64,000 bases of DNA from Tanypteryx hageni (GCA_028673005.1 CM054116.1:128813547-128877546); one strand, 5' to 3'. Positions 12,806 through 24,780 are shown, numbered from the stretch's first letter. Program-made: numbers and translations. The notes: generated by a model not told the origin, from the sequence alone.

Positions 12806-13434
12806 ATTTAGGATTTTCTGGGGCCTAGATGCCTAGATGTTTGCTAAGTACATTTATAAAGAACAGAAAAGGAGTAAATAGAAAAATCATTGGTTTGTGA
12901 AAACCATAACTTATTTTTACTTTCCTCTTTACTGGAGTTACTTAATTGTAATTACAAATGTTTTAAAGTTATTCAATATGTTTTTATATACTAAGGTTCT
13001 TGAATTTAATTCTGTAATTAATGTGCCAAATATTACCTGAAATGCTTTTACTAGAAAAATTTCTTTACTGCTTATAACTACATCATTTCCTGAATTTTCA
13101 TCAAAGAAGTTTTTGATTTTTTTGCATGACTTCTTTCATCAATGTCTTATCTTCAATTAGTGGTTCAGCTTCCTCTTCTGTTAATTAAATTGATTTAAAT
13201 ATTTCTTGTATGAAATTAATGAGCAATGATAAAAATGCTTCTTTTAAAATGTTAAAATGAACCCTTTTGCTTTGGATTTGGCAGAATTCTTTTCCACAGA
13301 TGAATTTTTTATTTCAATTAAGGCATCTTTCTTTATAAATTAATTTTTATTTTACTTTGTATTTTTATTTGTTTCATATAAAATGTCATGATAAATATCT
13401 ACAATTGCATAACTAGATGTATGTGTTGATAGAT
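12806..13434. other. AT-rich spacer with transposon-end-like start
   Basis: It begins with GTGGCAGATTTAGG and 'ggggcctagatgcctagatg', which recall the CAGxGGCxxxxTTAGG ends of hAT elements. The rest is AT-rich without coding support. Confidence 0.35.
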
Positions 13435-14215
13435 GTAGGGGAAAGTCGCCTATTATGGGGAGGTTTCCTAATTTGGGGAGGTTCAATATTGTATACAAGG
13501 AGGTATTCCACTCTGTGCATGAGAAGCATAACTAATAGAACAGATGACGTTGTTCCTTATACTCACCTTAGAAATGGTCAGTTGCCAGTTAATAGCTTTC
13601 TGTAGTAGTGGTTATGTTTTGGTGTGCTGCAAAAGTTTTGCATGTTCATATATTGTGGCTTGTAAATCGTTCAACATAAATAGTATTTTTAATTTTGTTT
13701 ACTTTTTATATTCTCTGTCAAGTGTAGTCTTAAACCCTTGTTTTAGATTTTCAGTAGGATGAAACCTTTTTGTTTGATTCAACCATTTTCTCAAGTTCGT
13801 GTTTTCGCCTATTATGGGGAGATCTCAAATGTCTAATATGGGGATCCCATACTAGGAAATCAGTTATCCAATGACTGATTTATTGTTGATTTTAGGCAAT
13901 TACAGAGCAGTCCAAGGAAAAATGGAAGCTTTAAAGGATGAAGGCAGCTTTTGATGATATGAGTAAGAAGGAAATGGGCAGCTACAAGGCATCAAGGGTT
14001 ATCAAAGTACCACAAACAACACTAGAACATTATGTAAAAGACCTGCAGAAAATCCCAAATGAATACATAAATGCAAAACTGGGTAGAAGACAAACTCTTT
14101 CTCCTGAAGTAGAAAATGATCTGGCTTAGCATAATCTTTTGATGGAAAGTTTTTCGGCTTGTCAATGGCAGATGTCAGGCATCTGGCTTACCAACTTGCT
14201 GCAATAAATGGATTT
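13435..14215 (+). pseudogene. pogo/Tigger-type transposon relic, N-terminal HTH of transposase
   Basis: The left end (GGGGAAAGTCGCCTATTATG and a second GGGGAG block at about 13,815) resembles pogo-group terminal repeats. At 13,897-14,215 the translation runs through the pogo/pipsqueak helix-turn-helix region: MKAAFDDMSKKEMGSYKASR, then VPQTTLEHYVKDL, LGRRQTLSPEVE, HNLLMES and, after a frameshift, MADVRHLAYQLAAINGF. This is the order seen in pogo-like transposases (psq HTH, then the start of the CENP-B-type HTH). The DDE catalytic domain and right terminus are missing, so it is dead. It is a different subfamily from the Tigger copies at 30 and 55 kb. Confidence 0.75.
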
Positions 14216-14523
14216 AAAAGCCAGTATATATACACATTTAAGGAACTGTTGTTTTATTTGGTTTTAATTGTTTATTACGAATTTTTTAATGTAAATCTAA
14301 GAATTGTGATACTTAATCATGTAATGTAAGATTTTCTGCCACGTATTTTGAATGTGATTACTAAAATAAATGTTATTTATGATAAAAAAGTGCATTTTTT
14401 AGGTTGGCTTGGAACCACTCTATCGTAATAATATGGCGTCTTATGGGAAAATAGGACTTGCACTTCGCGAATTTGCATTTCACGCCAGTTTTCCGGAATC
14501 AATTATTCGCGAAGTTCAAAAAG

Positions 14524-14536
14524 GTGTGTGTGTGTG

Positions 14537-14601
<65 letters not shown>
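14524..14601. repeat. (GT)n(TA)n microsatellite
   Basis: A short GT run passes into about 32 TA units. It flanks the Penelope terminus on the left. Confidence 0.95.
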
Positions 14602-14604
<3 letters not shown>

Positions 14605-14740
14605 CTTAAGGAAATGAAAAGGTAGTGATGAGGGTGGCAACAAGGTGTTGAAGGAAGCCCAGCGGACACTTACCAAGTCGGGGACCAAGATAGCAGGCTG
14701 CTGGGGGCGTCGAAAAGACACATTGAAAACACGAACACAA
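14602..14740 (-). mobile_element. Solo Penelope-like element 3' terminus (minus)
   Basis: The reverse complement matches the 3' non-coding end of the Penelope-like element at about 22,650-22,780 almost base for base. Shared landmarks are TTCGACGCCCCCAGCAGCCT, GTAAGTGTCCGCTGGGCTTC and the final CACTACCTTTTC followed by (TA)n. No reverse transcriptase is attached. Both sides are (TA)n arrays, as expected if the element ends in and inserts next to TA repeats. Confidence 0.85.
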
Positions 14741-14745
14741 ATATA

Positions 14746-14797
<52 letters not shown>
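14741..14797. repeat. (TA)n microsatellite
   Basis: About 26 TA units with one GTGT interruption, on the right of the Penelope terminus. Confidence 0.95.
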
Positions 14798-14800
<3 letters not shown>

Positions 14801-14814
14801 GCACAACAATCATC

Positions 14815-15110
14815 ATACTTGTGACAGATCCTTTAAACATAAACTTAAGGATTATCTTGTAAAAGGGTGTTTTTACTCAACTGATGAATTTTTGTATAAC
14901 TAGACCATGGTCTAATTTTGTATGTTATATTGTGACCTATCCTGTATTTTTATGGGTATATATGTACATATATACATTTTATTTTCTTTTTCTTTCACTT
15001 TCTTTTCATTGCCTTATCCTATATTTGTATAAACAGATCACTTGGATGAAATATTATTATTATTTACATTGTATTTATAGATGGCAAGTGGTTAGGTGAA
15101 TTTCTTTGTA
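14815..15110 (+). pseudogene. LINE ORF2 C-terminus and 3' UTR relic
   Basis: One frame reads FKHKLKDYLVKGCFYSTDEF followed by a stop. This is the diagnostic C-terminal end of many arthropod Jockey/CR1-type LINE ORF2 proteins (F.xKLK.YLL...CYS..EFL). AT-rich 3' UTR follows. Only the extreme 3' end is present, as expected of 5'-truncated retroposition. A relative lies at 19.45-19.92 kb. Confidence 0.7.
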
Positions 15111-15235
15111 CAATCATTTTATTTATTTTTAGTTATCATAGCAAATGGCATGATAAATGTATATGTATGTATATACATGTAGATACATGTCCTTATGATT
15201 TTATATGTGTATATGTGTTCATCTGTACATAAGTA

Positions 15236-15560
15236 TTGGAGGAAAGCATTTAGAAAAAGTTTCAGACTATAAATGCCTTGGAAGCATCATAACAAGATAA
15301 GCAAAATGAGATCTGGACTAGAATAGCAAAAGCAAAAGTGGCTTTCAGAAGAAAGAAACATCTACTTATGGGGAATACAAGGGAAGATATCTGCAAGAAG
15401 TTCAGAAAATGCTATGTATGGAGTATAGACGATTTGAAAGGGAAAGAGTTATCAAGATATGAAGAGAACAGCGGATAATAGGAGTATATGGAGAACCAGG
15501 TTTAACCATGAATAATCACGGACCTGTCTACAGACAGACTCCCTTTAATGATGATGATGT
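15236..15560 (+). pseudogene. RTE-like LINE 3' fragment with internal deletion
   Basis: The frame reads VSDYKCLGSIIT, then AKAKVAFRRKKHLLMGN and KCYVWSI, and then jumps directly to DDLKGKELSRYEEN. The same segments occur in order in the LINE on the minus strand at 37.76-39.14 kb, where about 110 codons separate KCYVWSI from DDLKGKE. It ends in the family's 3' sequence 'cacggacctgtctac' and an (ATG)n tail. It is a 5'-truncated, internally deleted dead copy. Confidence 0.8.
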
Positions 15561-17836
15561 GTTCATCAAAATCATCTATGTGTAATTATATTGTATTGTT
15601 AAATGACAAGGGATTAGGTGGAATCTTGCCCCAATAAAGATGTAATTCAATTAAATTTTTTAATATCATTTAAACCAATTATAAGTGCTGGAACAGCATA
15701 AGTTTTCATAGACCATCTAATATCACTGAGATTTTTTAAAAGAACTGAATTTGATTTTGCTAGAAGTTTTTCTCAAATGTCCTATTGACTAGTGGATACA
15801 GAAAAAAACATGTAGAATTCCTGAACCAAATCAAAACATTTAGATGCTGCTAGACATGTTTTTTATATACTTATATATCACCTTATGGCTCTTAAAGCAA
15901 CCTCTTTATACTTTTTTTAGATAAAGATTTACTCAGTTCATTCACTATTACCTTAGGGTTTCCTCTACTGCTTTTATTATCATTTTTGTCTAGTGCCTTC
16001 AGCCTTCATGAAGATGATACTTTCTGAAATTTTTCTTTCTTTGCATTTTCTTAAAATGTATCGCATCTTGAGCTTCCAGTTATTTCTTCAACTGGCTCAT
16101 TTTTCCTAATTTGAAATCTGCCAAAATTTCTGCCTTATTTTCAAGTGCATTTTTATTTAACATGATATTAAGTTAAAAGTTATATTTTTTACTTTTCTCA
16201 CTAACTTCCCCATCAAATTAAAAAAATATGATACTTGGCCATATCATCTTTACACCCCCATGTTCAATCACAGTTCATGAACAATACTTGCTGGACCTAC
16301 AATTGCCATTAATATTATCACATTAAGAGGCAATATGTCCTAGCCTCTTGAAAGCTATAATTTGATGGCTGCATATTGTAGGATGGATAAACAGACAACA
16401 AATATATTTCACATCTTTTGCCTGAACCATCTACCTACCCACCTTGCCCTCCCCTCTCTAGTGGGTATGCCCCACAGTTTGGAAACAACTACCCTAATAT
16501 ATGATATATTAGGCACATATACAACTACGGAAGTTCATAATTGAATAGAAGCATTCAATCAAGTTACCCACATTCAAGAGTATTTATTATGAATTGATTA
16601 TTTTTAAGAACTTAGCATTCTTCCCAGTCAGCAAGTTTTGTTCCAAACAGTGTATATCTGTCCCAGGATTCTTGAGATGGATTGATAGATCATTTTCACT
16701 TTCAATATCCTGGGAAACTTTTCAAAATGACCGGAGAAAGCAATGCAATATCCATATTAGAAAAGAAATTAATTCATTGACAAGAGGAAAAAAATGAGCT
16801 TCAACAAAAATAAAATATAAATGCAATTTATGCATGTTAATAACAATCCCTATAATTTGCATAATTTCAAAAATAAAAATATCAAGATCAACTTCTCACT
16901 GGAATACAATTAATGATGAAGGTAGCTCAGATAACACAGAACTAGCAGATTTGTGACCATCAGAGTTATCTGCTTCATAGATCAAGTTCAGATAATTCAA
17001 TATTTCTCTAGTTTCCAGAAAAAATAAGTGAAAATTTGTAAATATAATTTGAGAAAATTCATTTGATAAAAGCAACATCAACTGGGAAATAGAAGAGGTT
17101 GGAGAAGTAGCAATATTTCATAAGTGTATTAGATTTTCTCAAAATTTGTTTTCATGGGAAAATTTAGTCTTTTAGCAGTTAAAAGCGATCACGTCCATAC
17201 TGTATTTGGTACCTACATACAAGTATATGGCACAGAATTTCATCTAAAACATATGAAATTTTTATAATTTGGCCAAAAAATGAAAAATAAACTCCAAACT
17301 CAGCTTTTAAGAGATGTGCAATGGTTTTATCTTACTGACCAAAAAGGGCAATGTTATTATTATTTACAGCAAGCAGGGAATGACAAAAAAGATATTCTTA
17401 TTACATAAAACAAAATATCAGTAGAAGGTGCTGAGTCAAACAAAAAGATGCATCTCATATAAGTAAAGCTGTGTGATATCATATATTACTGTTACTGAAG
17501 TATCAGTGTCTCTCCAATAGCCATAAATGGTTAGAAATCCAAATAGGCATTTAGGCTTCCAAGCAGTCATTTTGGTATAAATGCACTCCTGGTTTTCTAA
17601 TCTTTTATGGCCATTGGATATTATATATCACTTAGATAATACAGCCTTAAGGAAGAGCTTGATAACTCCCCATTGTAGAGGTGGCCAACTGGCATCCGTA
17701 GTCACATGTCAGATGTTAAAGTGCATCTTCTTAATTCTGTGAACAAGCTAACAGTAAACAGCTTCCATAGATAACATTGCATGATTAACTTGTAACAAAA
17801 AAATTGAACATGCTGAAAGAGACGATACTTTATAAA
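15561..17836. other. AT-rich region, no gene seen
   Basis: Around 15,590-15,650, 'gacaagggattaggtggaatc' and 'ccccaataaagatgtaattcaa' look like a LINE 3' tail. The rest has no recognisable gene or element. Confidence 0.4.
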
Positions 17837-19043
17837 AGTGGTCACCAAACCTTTTATTAAAAGGGCCATATGAGACTTTATGACCACTGCATGGGCCACA
17901 CGAGATCTTTCAATTGACACATTGGGGTGTGAAATTTTCTAAGAGCAATTTTTGAGAACCTCATTGATTGTGTAATATGTCATATATGGATTGCATTCAC
18001 ATACTTGACATATATTTAATAGATTTCATAAATTACATTCAATGACAGTCCTGCTGGCAAATATACAAATATGCATGCGGTGCTTGAAGTGGAAGAATAA
18101 AAATTGTGGTAGGATTTGTTAAATTTTCGAATGCTGTTAATGTGACAGATGACTTTCTCCATACCTGTAATATTTCTAAAAATTCCAAATATGTTAAATG
18201 ATAGTAAATATTTTAAGGAAATGTGAGAAAAATTCAGACACTACAGGACAGACAAACTTACAATGTAGCCTTCTGATATTGGATATAGCCATGAAGCTCC
18301 AACAATAAAGAATAAAAAGCAGCATTACTAAGATGTAACTAAGCGTTAACAAAAAAGTTTACAAAAGTCGCCTCCAGGTGGTATGGTGATGTAATTTTTA
18401 AAATATCTTTTAAACAATGAATTATAGGGGAAAATGTTTCAAACAAAGGTTGTAGAACATTACATTTCCTGTAACATTTATTCCAATACTTTTTATATTA
18501 ATCAAATACTAAAGCAAATATTAAAAAAATGGGTAAGTGACAAGTAAATAACCACTTTCGGTTGACTGATTTTTACCAGAAACTTTCTGTTTTAAGAAAA
18601 ATTTTAAATATAAAATTTTGCATTGATCTGATTAGTTTTTGAGTTATAGCACCCACAAAATTTCTATCATACACAAACATCGTCGAAAAAGTGGTCAAAA
18701 CATGTTCAAGGAACCTCAACACGTGTATTTCTGCCAAAATCTCAAAATTGATACTACATATGGAAAAAGTAAAAACTAAAAAAGTGTCTTCCTATCCCTG
18801 CACAAGGGAAGAGTTTCAAGTGCTAAGGCAAGAGATTTGATGCAAATACAACATATCGAGATGATTTAATGTCTACTAAAAAATGGTGGAATGCTTTCTG
18901 GCCCTCCTGAAAAGATTTGGTATGGCATTTCACCCCATACTGTTCCACCTCAAGCACTATATGTGTGTCTTAAAAGTTGAGCAACGATGGGCCACATGAA
19001 CTAACTGTATCTGGCATTCAAGCTGTAGTTTGAAGACCATTGA
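17837..19043. mobile_element. hAT-type non-autonomous element, about 1.2 kb
   Basis: The left end AGTGGTCACCAAACCTTTTA pairs with the reversed right end CAATGGTCTTCAAACTACAG, and both ends carry GGGCCACA-type subterminal sequence. The flanking 8-mers TTTATAAA and TTTAGAAA match at 7 of 8. The interior is AT-rich with no transposase. Confidence 0.6.
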
Positions 19044-19449
19044 TTTAGAAATTAAATATCCATGGTGAAACTGTTTTGAATGAGCCATAATCATATAATC
19101 AAGTTGTCTTATCTCTGTGGCTAAAGAAGGGTATTACATGAAATACATTTTTATCTGTCTCTCTCTTGACAACCACAGCAGCTATCCAAATGGCAAGTGT
19201 CCATTGAGCTTCCTGCATGCATTTTTAACTGTATACCTCTAAAAAAATGTTATTCATATGGTTTAGGAGTAAATTACATAGAATACTGTTGATTAATCTA
19301 TTTAGTAATATACCTATTATGGTATAAACAATGAATAAAATTGTCAAATACTATTTTGTTATAGAAACATGCTCATCATTGGAACATATCTTCCATGCAG
19401 TAGCATAGCAATAGGATGGCATTGGTGGCCCAATGCCATAGGCCTGGGG

Positions 19450-19925
19450 ATACCTTGAGTTTTTTGGAATGTGTATATATACACACTGCCAAGGAAGGAA
19501 CTTGCATAACTTTGGAAAAAAACTCCAACATACACAGTTATTACACGTGTGGTCTAAATGATCTCCACATTTCTTATATTCATACTAAAACAGCCTCACT
19601 TGGCCCAAGAACAATGGGACTTCAGTTATACAACAAACTACTGCAGGAACTGAAAATGTCCATGAGCTTGTCAAATTTTAAAAACAAACTTAAAGCCTTT
19701 CTGCTCAGTAAGCATTACTATAGTATTATTGATTTCTTTAATGGTGCTTGATATTCATCTGTATCTCACTTTAAATTTTATTATTTTATGTGTGCTTGTA
19801 ACTTTAACTTGCTATTATATTGATATGTGTATGTATAAATTGTACCAATTTTCTCTTGTGTGCCTTTTACTGACATGTCCTATATCATGTATTTGATCTC
19901 TGGACCAATAAACTGTTATTATTAT
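19450..19925 (+). pseudogene. LINE ORF2 C-terminus and 3' UTR (Jockey/CR1-like)
   Basis: A frame open from about 19,416 to 19,751 reads SFLECVYIH, HSYYTCGLNDLHI, YNKLLQELKMSMSLSNFKNK and LKAFLLSKHYYSIIDFFNG. This is the conserved tail of Jockey/CR1-type ORF2 (LE..., HSYNTR, FNKLP, FK.KLK.fLl...YS..eF). A 3' UTR with AATAAACTG and an (ATT)n-like end follows. The 139-bp fragment at 62,914-63,052 encodes the segment normally just upstream of this tail in such proteins. Confidence 0.75.
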
Positions 19926-20869
19926 TTGACTAATTTCAGTTATTCCTTAATCAATAGTATTACTGCCAGCCTAAAATAATTTTTTAAAAAGTTTATGCAA
20001 AGCATTTTAATGTTATAAATTGTAGCTAACCTGGTGCAGATAAATAGTGTCTTATACATTCCATACTTTAAATTAAAAATCCTTCTCCGACATTTTTAAA
20101 TACCAACAAGAAACCTTTTCATTCAGTACTGGAAACTTTAAAAGAAGATACAAAGATTAGATGTGAAATGACTATATTTTTATGAACAATGTTTAGTGAC
20201 TACATATGAACATGAACATTTAAATTTCTTTATACCATTAATATAAACAACAAGTGAGATTTTGCTTAAAAAAGCAAGAGAAATATTAGAAGTTTTAGAC
20301 AAATCTATGAATTCAATATATTTTATGATTGCGTTCATTAACATTGCTGAATAAAATCTTAGGATCGAGTTTCACACCACCTGTTATAATATACATGTGG
20401 TGGGTTTCTCTTTTTTAATAATATACAAGCAATAGGTGAAACTTCTAGAATGACTGTATATAGTGGAACTAGTTGTAGGTATAAATACGATGTGTGTTTA
20501 AAATGCAATCAGAACATATTACAATTATCTTTTCAATGTGCAGAAATTGATAATCAATGAAGGTTCCATTAATGACAACATACTGCAATATAATACACTT
20601 TTATTATTCTCCTGGTGAATGAAATCTCCTTATAGGCATGGAAAACATGTTTCTTTTTTGCTCAGTAGCTACTCGTTAATATGTAAATAGTAGGTATTAT
20701 TTGATATACAAGAAGTAATGCATAACTCAATGCTATTTAACTATTACAATTATTCTTTTTCAAATGTACTTTATTTGCATTGACATAAAATATTTCATTT
20801 CATACAATTCAATCTATACGTATCTATGTTAATTACAGGTATGCCTACTAAAAAAAACAATTTTCAAGG
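19926..20869. other. AT-rich spacer before the Penelope-like element
   Basis: I see no gene or recognisable repeat. The sequence directly upstream of 20,870 shows no Penelope 5' terminal repeat. Confidence 0.4.
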
Positions 20870-22450
20870 ATGATTGCCTCTTCAGCATTGGATATGGGCC
20901 GCAATCATTTTTCTACAGCCAGCTTTAATTCCCCTACAGAACGCATCTCCGCCTTCGTTGACTCCCACCTACAACCTCTCATTCGTCAATTCCCTTCCTT
21001 CATCCAAGACACTAACCACTTTCTCAAACGTCTCAAACACCTCCCCTTTCCTCTCCCACCCAATACCATTTTGGCTACTATCGATGTCTGTTCCCTCTAC
21101 ACAAACATCCCCCACGATGATGGACTCTCTGCCCTTAGTAAACTCCTGGACTCAAGACCACCCGACGCAAGACCTTCCTCCCATTTCTTATTAGACTTGG
21201 CAGCAATGGTGCTCAAATTGAACAACTTCTCTTTCGATGGTCGTCACTACCTTCAAATTAGAGGCACTGCGATGGGCACCCGAATGGCGCCTTCATACGC
21301 CAATTGCTACCTTGGAGAATGGGAAAGACTCTTCCTCAACGTTCCACTCAGACCACTTTTGTGGCTGAGATACATCGACGATGTCTTCCTCATTTGGACG
21401 CATGGACCTGACTCTCTCCTTTCCTTTCTCTCGCGTCTCTCCTCCCATCCTTCACTGTCCTTCACCCACCAATCCTCTACCTCCCACATCACATTCCTGG
21501 ATGTCGATCTTTACCTTCAAGACAGCCAAATCCGCACCTGTTTTCACATCAAACCCACCAACAGCCTCCAATACCTCCACTTTGATAGCTGCCATCCCCT
21601 TCATACCAAAACCTCTATCCCCTATGCCCTTGCTCGTCGAGGATGGAGGCTTTTTTCCGATAGAGCATCCCTTCTAGAGTATTACTCTGTCCTCGAGGAT
21701 GCTCTTCTCAAACGTGGTTACCCTCCAGTCTTGGTCCGTGAACAGATCCATAGGGCGATGACGCCTACCCACAATGGATCTCATCCTCACACACCCACTA
21801 TTCCTGCATCTACCCCTCCACTCACTCTTACGACACTTTTCCTTCCTGGTATCCACGAAGCTCTCAAAACTATCCTTCATGCTGCCCACCCAATTCTTAC
21901 CTCTTCCTCCCATCAGTCCCTCTTTATCAACCTTTTTGCCAATCCTCCGCTCCTCTCCTTCCGCCGGCCCCCAAATTTGGGAAATATCTTGTGGAGGAAG
22001 GAACTTCCCACTTCTACCACGCTTCTTGCAATAGGCTCCCACCCCTGCGGAAAACCTCGCTGCCTCACTTGCCCTATCCACCTACCATCATCTTCTTTCT
22101 CGAGTCCCTCCACCAACATCACCTACCCCATCACCTCCAGAAGCAACTGCACCACCCGTAACGTCATTTACCTCCTTACCTGCACCCTTTGTCCCGCGTT
22201 TTACGTAGGCCTCACCAGCAATCCGTTAAACATCCGAATGAACGGTCACCGGAATAGCGTTTCTCTCAGAAGCCCCCTCCCAGTTGCATTACATGCTAAT
22301 ACCCACAATGTCCCCTTCAATAGTTGCTACAATGTTAGGATTATTCGCGCTTTACCCTATGACACTCCTGCCCCCCTTCTCCGACACTGGGAACTAGCAC
22401 ATATCCATCTTCTCGACTCTTTCTCTCCGCCTGGCCTCAACCTCCGCTAA
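20870..22450 (+). CDS. Penelope-like element reverse transcriptase-GIY-YIG protein (5'-truncated, ORF intact)
   Basis: This is an uninterrupted 526-codon frame encoding the bifunctional polymerase/endonuclease of Penelope-like retroelements. Motifs in order are SPTERISAFVD (20-30), motif A TIDVCSLYTNIP (70-81), GTAMGTRMAPSYAN (132-145), catalytic YIDD (168-171), and a C-terminal GIY-YIG nuclease from about residue 430: VIYLLTC..C..FYVGLTS with the downstream R..GHR. The Cys pair in that region (TCTLC) is typical of Penelope endonucleases. Family proteins are usually longer: about 200-300 N-terminal residues are missing, and an in-frame TAA lies at 20,849-20,851, so the copy is 5'-truncated. 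Codon use is much richer in C than its surroundings, which suggests recent arrival. It would have copied RNA into DNA at nicked chromosomal ends; without its N-terminus it is probably inactive. Confidence 0.93.
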   Translation: MIASSALDMGRNHFSTASFNSPTERISAFVDSHLQPLIRQFPSFIQDTNHFLKRLKHLPFPLPPNTILATIDVCSLYTNIPHDDGLSALSKLLDSRPPDARPSSHFLLDLAAMVLKLNNFSFDGRHYLQIRGTAMGTRMAPSYANCYLGEWERLFLNVPLRPLLWLRYIDDVFLIWTHGPDSLLSFLSRLSSHPSLSFTHQSSTSHITFLDVDLYLQDSQIRTCFHIKPTNSLQYLHFDSCHPLHTKTSIPYALARRGWRLFSDRASLLEYYSVLEDALLKRGYPPVLVREQIHRAMTPTHNGSHPHTPTIPASTPPLTLTTLFLPGIHEALKTILHAAHPILTSSSHQSLFINLFANPPLLSFRRPPNLGNILWRKELPTSTTLLAIGSHPCGKPRCLTCPIHLPSSSFSSPSTNITYPITSRSNCTTRNVIYLLTCTLCPAFYVGLTSNPLNIRMNGHRNSVSLRSPLPVALHANTHNVPFNSCYNVRIIRALPYDTPAPLLRHWELAHIHLLDSFSPPGLNLR

Positions 22451-22774
22451 CCCTATTAGCCCCCTTACAATGTCTCCTTGTTACTTTGTAGTTATTCGCA
22501 CTTTCCCTTACCACACTTCCTCTTTATTGGCTATCCACCCCTCCTACTCCCCACCTCCTCCAATCATCAACCTTCCCACATCACCCTGTCATTCCCCGCC
22601 CAGTGTGTCACTTTACGTTACTCTTTCGCTGAAGAAGGGCATAGGCCCGATACGTTTTACGTGTCTCTTCGACGCCCCCAGCAGCCTACCAGCTTGGTCC
22701 TCAACTTGGTAAGTGTCCGCTGGGCTTCCCTCAACACCTTGTTGCCACCCTCATCACTACCTTTTCTTTTCCTT

Positions 22775-22779
<5 letters not shown>
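22451..22779 (+). mobile_element. Penelope-like element 3' terminus with hammerhead-like remnant
   Basis: This is the 3' non-coding part of the element, ending at (TA)n. At 22,629-22,652 it has CTGAAGA, a GGGC/GCCC stem and then GATA where a hammerhead has GAAA. An ACGT-TTT-ACGT hairpin follows. Position 17 would be G and helix I does not form well, so it looks like a decayed hammerhead. The terminal 130 bp recur reversed at 14,602-14,740. Confidence 0.8.

Positions 22780-22851
<72 letters not shown>
22780..22851. repeat. (TA)n microsatellite
   Basis: About 36 perfect TA units directly abut the Penelope 3' end. Confidence 0.97.
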
Positions 22852-22853
<2 letters not shown>

Positions 22854-24299
22854 GTATAGAAGCACACACGAGAACATAAAAAATATGGAAATCTTACATA
22901 CACAATATGAAACGTTGATAAACATACACAAGTAAGGGGCCTAGCAAAAGAGAAGGGAGAATGCGACTATATCAGTGGCCATAGTTAAATATGTAACGTA
23001 ATATGACCTATATGATTAATAAAGTGAATAAATGCGCGCATCTAAGGACAATTATAATCTATCTAAGCGTTGCAATGATGCGATGAGAAAAAGACCAATT
23101 CATCCACTCAAATCACTAACTACACCCACAGACACACACTGATATTCGCGTATCACAATTATAAGCCAGTAATTGTCCAAGAGACAGAATCTCCATCCTA
23201 TGCACACAGTCACATCACATCACACTCATCTACGTTCTTCAGTTTTATTCACCCGCATAGCGATGGTGACCCTGAAAAAGATATCATGATGCTTTCAAGA
23301 ATGTTTATCACAACCACACTTACATTAAAATCATAACCTCATTTCATCACCAAGTGTCAGGATTTTTGGAAAAATCTTCTGCTTGAAAGGATGACATGGA
23401 CGGTAATATAACAAAGGCAATGAAAGATTAGAATTTTTCGACACTCATGAATCGGTTACTTTTTGAGGGCTCTTCTTACAGTTATATGTATTGCTGCCGA
23501 GTTACGTTCAAACTTCGTTGCAGTTTTATCGAAGGTGTTAGGAGGAGTGAGATTCACCCAAGTTTGGGGGAAATAATGAGGAAGAGAGGTTAAGCACAAT
23601 TTAAAAAAGAAGTAATTGCTATGAGATAAGATCAAAAGAATACTTATTGTACCAGCGATGAATATTATCGAATGTTCCGAATTAAAATAAGTGAATTAAT
23701 TTAGGTGCATCCAACGAATGAAACCTTTACCTGATGGAACGCAATCATATATGAGAAGTAGGGAATCACTTTGTAAAATAATTCCACTTTATTTTAAAGT
23801 AGAATTATTTTACAAGGTGATTCTCTCATTCTCATTCGTTTATGTTAGGCTTATAATTTCCTCTTCGCTATTTTGCCATCAAATGCTTCATGCTTTACAT
23901 TTGATATTGGAAAATATAGAGTTTACCTCGGAGAACATCTTTAATTGAAAATTATGAAAAGGAAATAATGATTAGCTTTACCATCCTGGACAAAATCAAC
24001 TTGGTAGCAAGTATTATTAATATAGAATATAAAACGTAGAATTTACCAATTATTACAGAAAATTTCATTAGAGTAAGTTATGGTTTGATATTGCTACCGT
24101 TTCATTCATTAATGTCATACATTCGGTGAAATAAAGTTCTACTTATATTATCATATTCTTTGCGAGGAGGAGTAAGTAAGTTTTTGTCCTGGCATGGGTG
24201 TAAAGTTTGCAAAATTAAGTCAACGGACGAGACCGAGAATTCCATATTCAAATAAAATTAACAATACCAAAAATATTTTAAATAAATCTTCTACTAATA
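22852..24299. other. AT-rich region, no gene seen
   Basis: There is no supportable gene. A short inverted repeat (AAAATAATTCCACTTTATTT and its complement, about 23,773-23,818) is present but carries no recognised function. Confidence 0.4.
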
Positions 24300-24392
24300 T
24301 CCACAAAACCAAACACGATCGGTTTCGGCGAATAATAACTAATGATGGTGATTATTCAGCGATACCGGTCGTGCTTCTCATTCATTTGTGGA
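24300..24392. repeat. Imperfect inverted repeat of Penelope-type (hammerhead-related) ends
   Basis: Reading outward, the left arm on the minus strand gives GAAACCGATCGTGTTTGG then TTTGTGGA. The right arm on the plus strand gives GATACCGGTCGTGCTT then TTTGTGGA. Both resemble GAAACCGGTCGTGTTT...TTTGTGG at 46,244-46,270 (minus). The arms face away from a short centre at 24,340-24,349. CTAATGA (expected CTGATGA) and GATA (expected GAAA) indicate a decayed hammerhead core. Confidence 0.6.
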
Positions 24393-24780
24393 AATAGGAA
24401 AAAATTTCATTAAAAATACTTTATCGTGTTGTTAATTTTATTTGTAAAATGATGCCAGCTATTTTCAAAATCCTTAAGCTATTTGAGTAAATGGATCCGT
24501 CCGGATGTCGGCAGCGTCAAAAACCATTCTCTCAATTCTAGTTAATTAATTTGGTAGGCAGACACCTTAAAGCAATCAGGAGCATGAAGAAGTATCGAAA
24601 AGCTAAAAATTACGGTTCAAAGTCTTTAAGATGGTAACCTTGATAGCTGCAATAACATTTACAACCGCATATATTAGGGTGTGACATCATGTAGGTTTGA
24701 ACGCAGTTATCAATAGAGTTTTGTGATATCTAACACGAAGTAACGTGCGCATGACAAATAGCGAAAAGATATCTGTTTAC

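Noticed and set aside
14503..14721. Open frames with Tyr-Ile repeats across TA arrays
   Set aside because: They are translations of (TA)n joined to the Penelope 3' non-coding end, not genes.
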